Of a DNA stretch of 64,000 bases, positions 63,465 to 64,000 are shown one piece after another; the stretch's first letter is position 1; each line of letters begins with the position of its first letter. The stretch covers positions 186,001-250,000 of the forward strand of contig NZ_CP015820.1 in the NCBI RefSeq assembly GCF_002007485.1, read 5' to 3'. The stretch comes from Ditibartonella apihabitans (GTDB lineage: Bacteria > Pseudomonadota > Alphaproteobacteria > Rhizobiales > Rhizobiaceae). Made by a program: the position numbers and the translations under genes. The notes under the pieces are model-generated. The model was not told the origin of the DNA. It searched no databases and saw nothing but the letters and a program-made list of their open reading frames with translations.

Positions 63465-64000
63465 TCAGCGCGGTGCACGCTTTGCCAGAATGCGTTGCAA
63501 GGTGCGCCGATGCATGTTGAGCCTGCGTGCCGTTTCAGAAACATTGCGGTCACACATTTCATAGACGCGTTGAATGTGTTCCCAGCGTACCCGATCCGCA
63601 GACATAGGATTTTCGGGAACAGGAGCTTTTTCACCGGCATGACGGGTAAGGGCTCCGAATATGTCATCGGCATCGGCAGGCTTCGAGAGATAATCGATTG
63701 CCCCGAGTTTTACAGCATTGACAGCGGAGGCAATATTGCCATAGCCGGTCAATACAATCATATGGGTGTCGGGGCGGATTTTACGAATTTCTTCAATGAC
63801 ATCAAGACCATTGCCATCGCCCAATTTCAGATCGACCACAGCATAAGCCGGTGGACTATGGCGTACATTGGCAATCCCGTCCTGCACTGATTCGGCCGTC
63901 GTCACGGTGAAGCCACGTGCTTCCATAGCGCGCGCCAAACGATGAAGAAACGGCTTGTCGTCGTCAACCAGAAGCAATGAAGCGTCAGCTCCGATCGCGT
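63465..64000 (-). CDS. actR: ActR/RegA-type response regulator (partial, N-terminus outside window)
   Basis: The frame is open to the window edge (AIGADASLLLVDDDKPFLHRL), so a few N-terminal codons are missing. Residues 1-120 of the visible part are the receiver domain (LLVDDDKPF with the acidic pocket, VVDLKLGDGNGLDV with the phosphorylated Asp, VLTGYG, LSKPAD with the Lys). The C-terminal 45 residues are a Fis-type helix-turn-helix (NVSETARRLNMHRRTLQRILAKRAPR). ActR/RegA with its sensor kinase ActS/RegB controls redox- and acid-related genes. The actS gene is expected outside the window. Confidence 0.92.
   Translation of the reverse strand, partial: AIGADASLLLVDDDKPFLHRLARAMEARGFTVTTAESVQDGIANVRHSPPAYAVVDLKLGDGNGLDVIEEIRKIRPDTHMIVLTGYGNIASAVNAVKLGAIDYLSKPADADDIFGALTRHAGEKAPVPENPMSADRVRWEHIQRVYEMCDRNVSETARRLNMHRRTLQRILAKRAPR

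Noticed and set aside
1..64000. CRISPR arrays, insertion sequences, prophage genes
   Set aside because: No regularly spaced repeats, transposases, integrases or phage structural genes were seen.

Overview
The window looks like chromosomal backbone of an alphaproteobacterium of the order Hyphomicrobiales (Rhizobiales), most probably a Bartonella-type genome. The clues are a moderate base composition (mid-40s % G+C by eye), rhizobial gene orders (def-fmt-truA; trpF-trpB-trpA-accD-folC; ubiE-ubiB-coaBC; Hsp20-DUF1150; rpmI-rplT followed by pheS-pheT), an Irr-type Fur-family regulator, the MmcB, DUF992, DUF2794 and DUF1150 families that are typical of alphaproteobacteria, and an ActR/RegA response regulator. 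A gut-associated (bee-type) Bartonella would fit the retained glycerol, manganese and tryptophan genes, but species is inference. I saw no tRNA, rRNA, insertion sequence, prophage or CRISPR array.

Layout. 1-3.2 kb: truA (cut by the window edge), fmt and def on the minus strand, then rmuC. 3.2-15.5 kb is the accessory-like part: a classical autotransporter, an SLT-type lipoprotein, an EamA transporter preceded by a structured RNA candidate, a Spy/CpxP-like periplasmic protein, a DUF992 protein, a split ClpP-like secreted protein, three polytopic membrane proteins of unknown function, and a very AT-rich gene-free stretch. 15.5-24 kb: DUF1150 and Hsp20 under a heat-shock-like promoter, nth, ada, rpmI-rplT, a kinase-like gene and pheST. 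24-28.4 kb: glpD-glpF-glpK, where glpK carries a one-base frameshift. 28.4-37.2 kb: a glycine-zipper lipoprotein, an NDUFA9-like protein, folC-accD-trpA-trpB-trpF, an EI24/CysZ-like protein and an adenosine kinase. 37.2-44.9 kb: a serine hydrolase with tandem repeats at its 3' end, coaBC carrying an extra N-terminal ribbon-helix-helix domain, a trypsin-like protease, ubiB, ubiE and upp. 45.5-50 kb: a PepSY protein, an Irr-like regulator divergent from sitABCD, with two Fur-type palindromes between. 50-64 kb: a GT25 glycosyltransferase, a small RNA with three anti-Shine-Dalgarno hairpin loops, an L,D-transpeptidase, YbaN, RlpA-like, HdeD, cardiolipin synthase, an EEP-family hydrolase, DUF2794, a Bax-inhibitor-1 protein with a ybhL-type leader, a YbbA/YbbP-like ABC exporter, a TesA-like esterase, mmcB and actR (cut by the window edge).

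The most unusual item is coaBC. Its product begins with a FitA/VapB-like ribbon-helix-helix DNA-binding domain, and two direct copies of TGCAATCA sit just upstream of its ribosome binding site. This suggests a CoA-biosynthesis enzyme that represses its own gene. Other points worth checking are the alpha-r14-like sRNA (50.9-51.06 kb), an unassigned three-way-junction RNA (7.33-7.41 kb), a second sRNA or long-loop terminator candidate (15.39-15.46 kb), the glpK frameshift, a GlpF whose two NPA motifs read NPS and NAA, an Irr-like regulator without the HHH motif, and a ClpP-like protein split from its signal peptide and lacking the expected serine.
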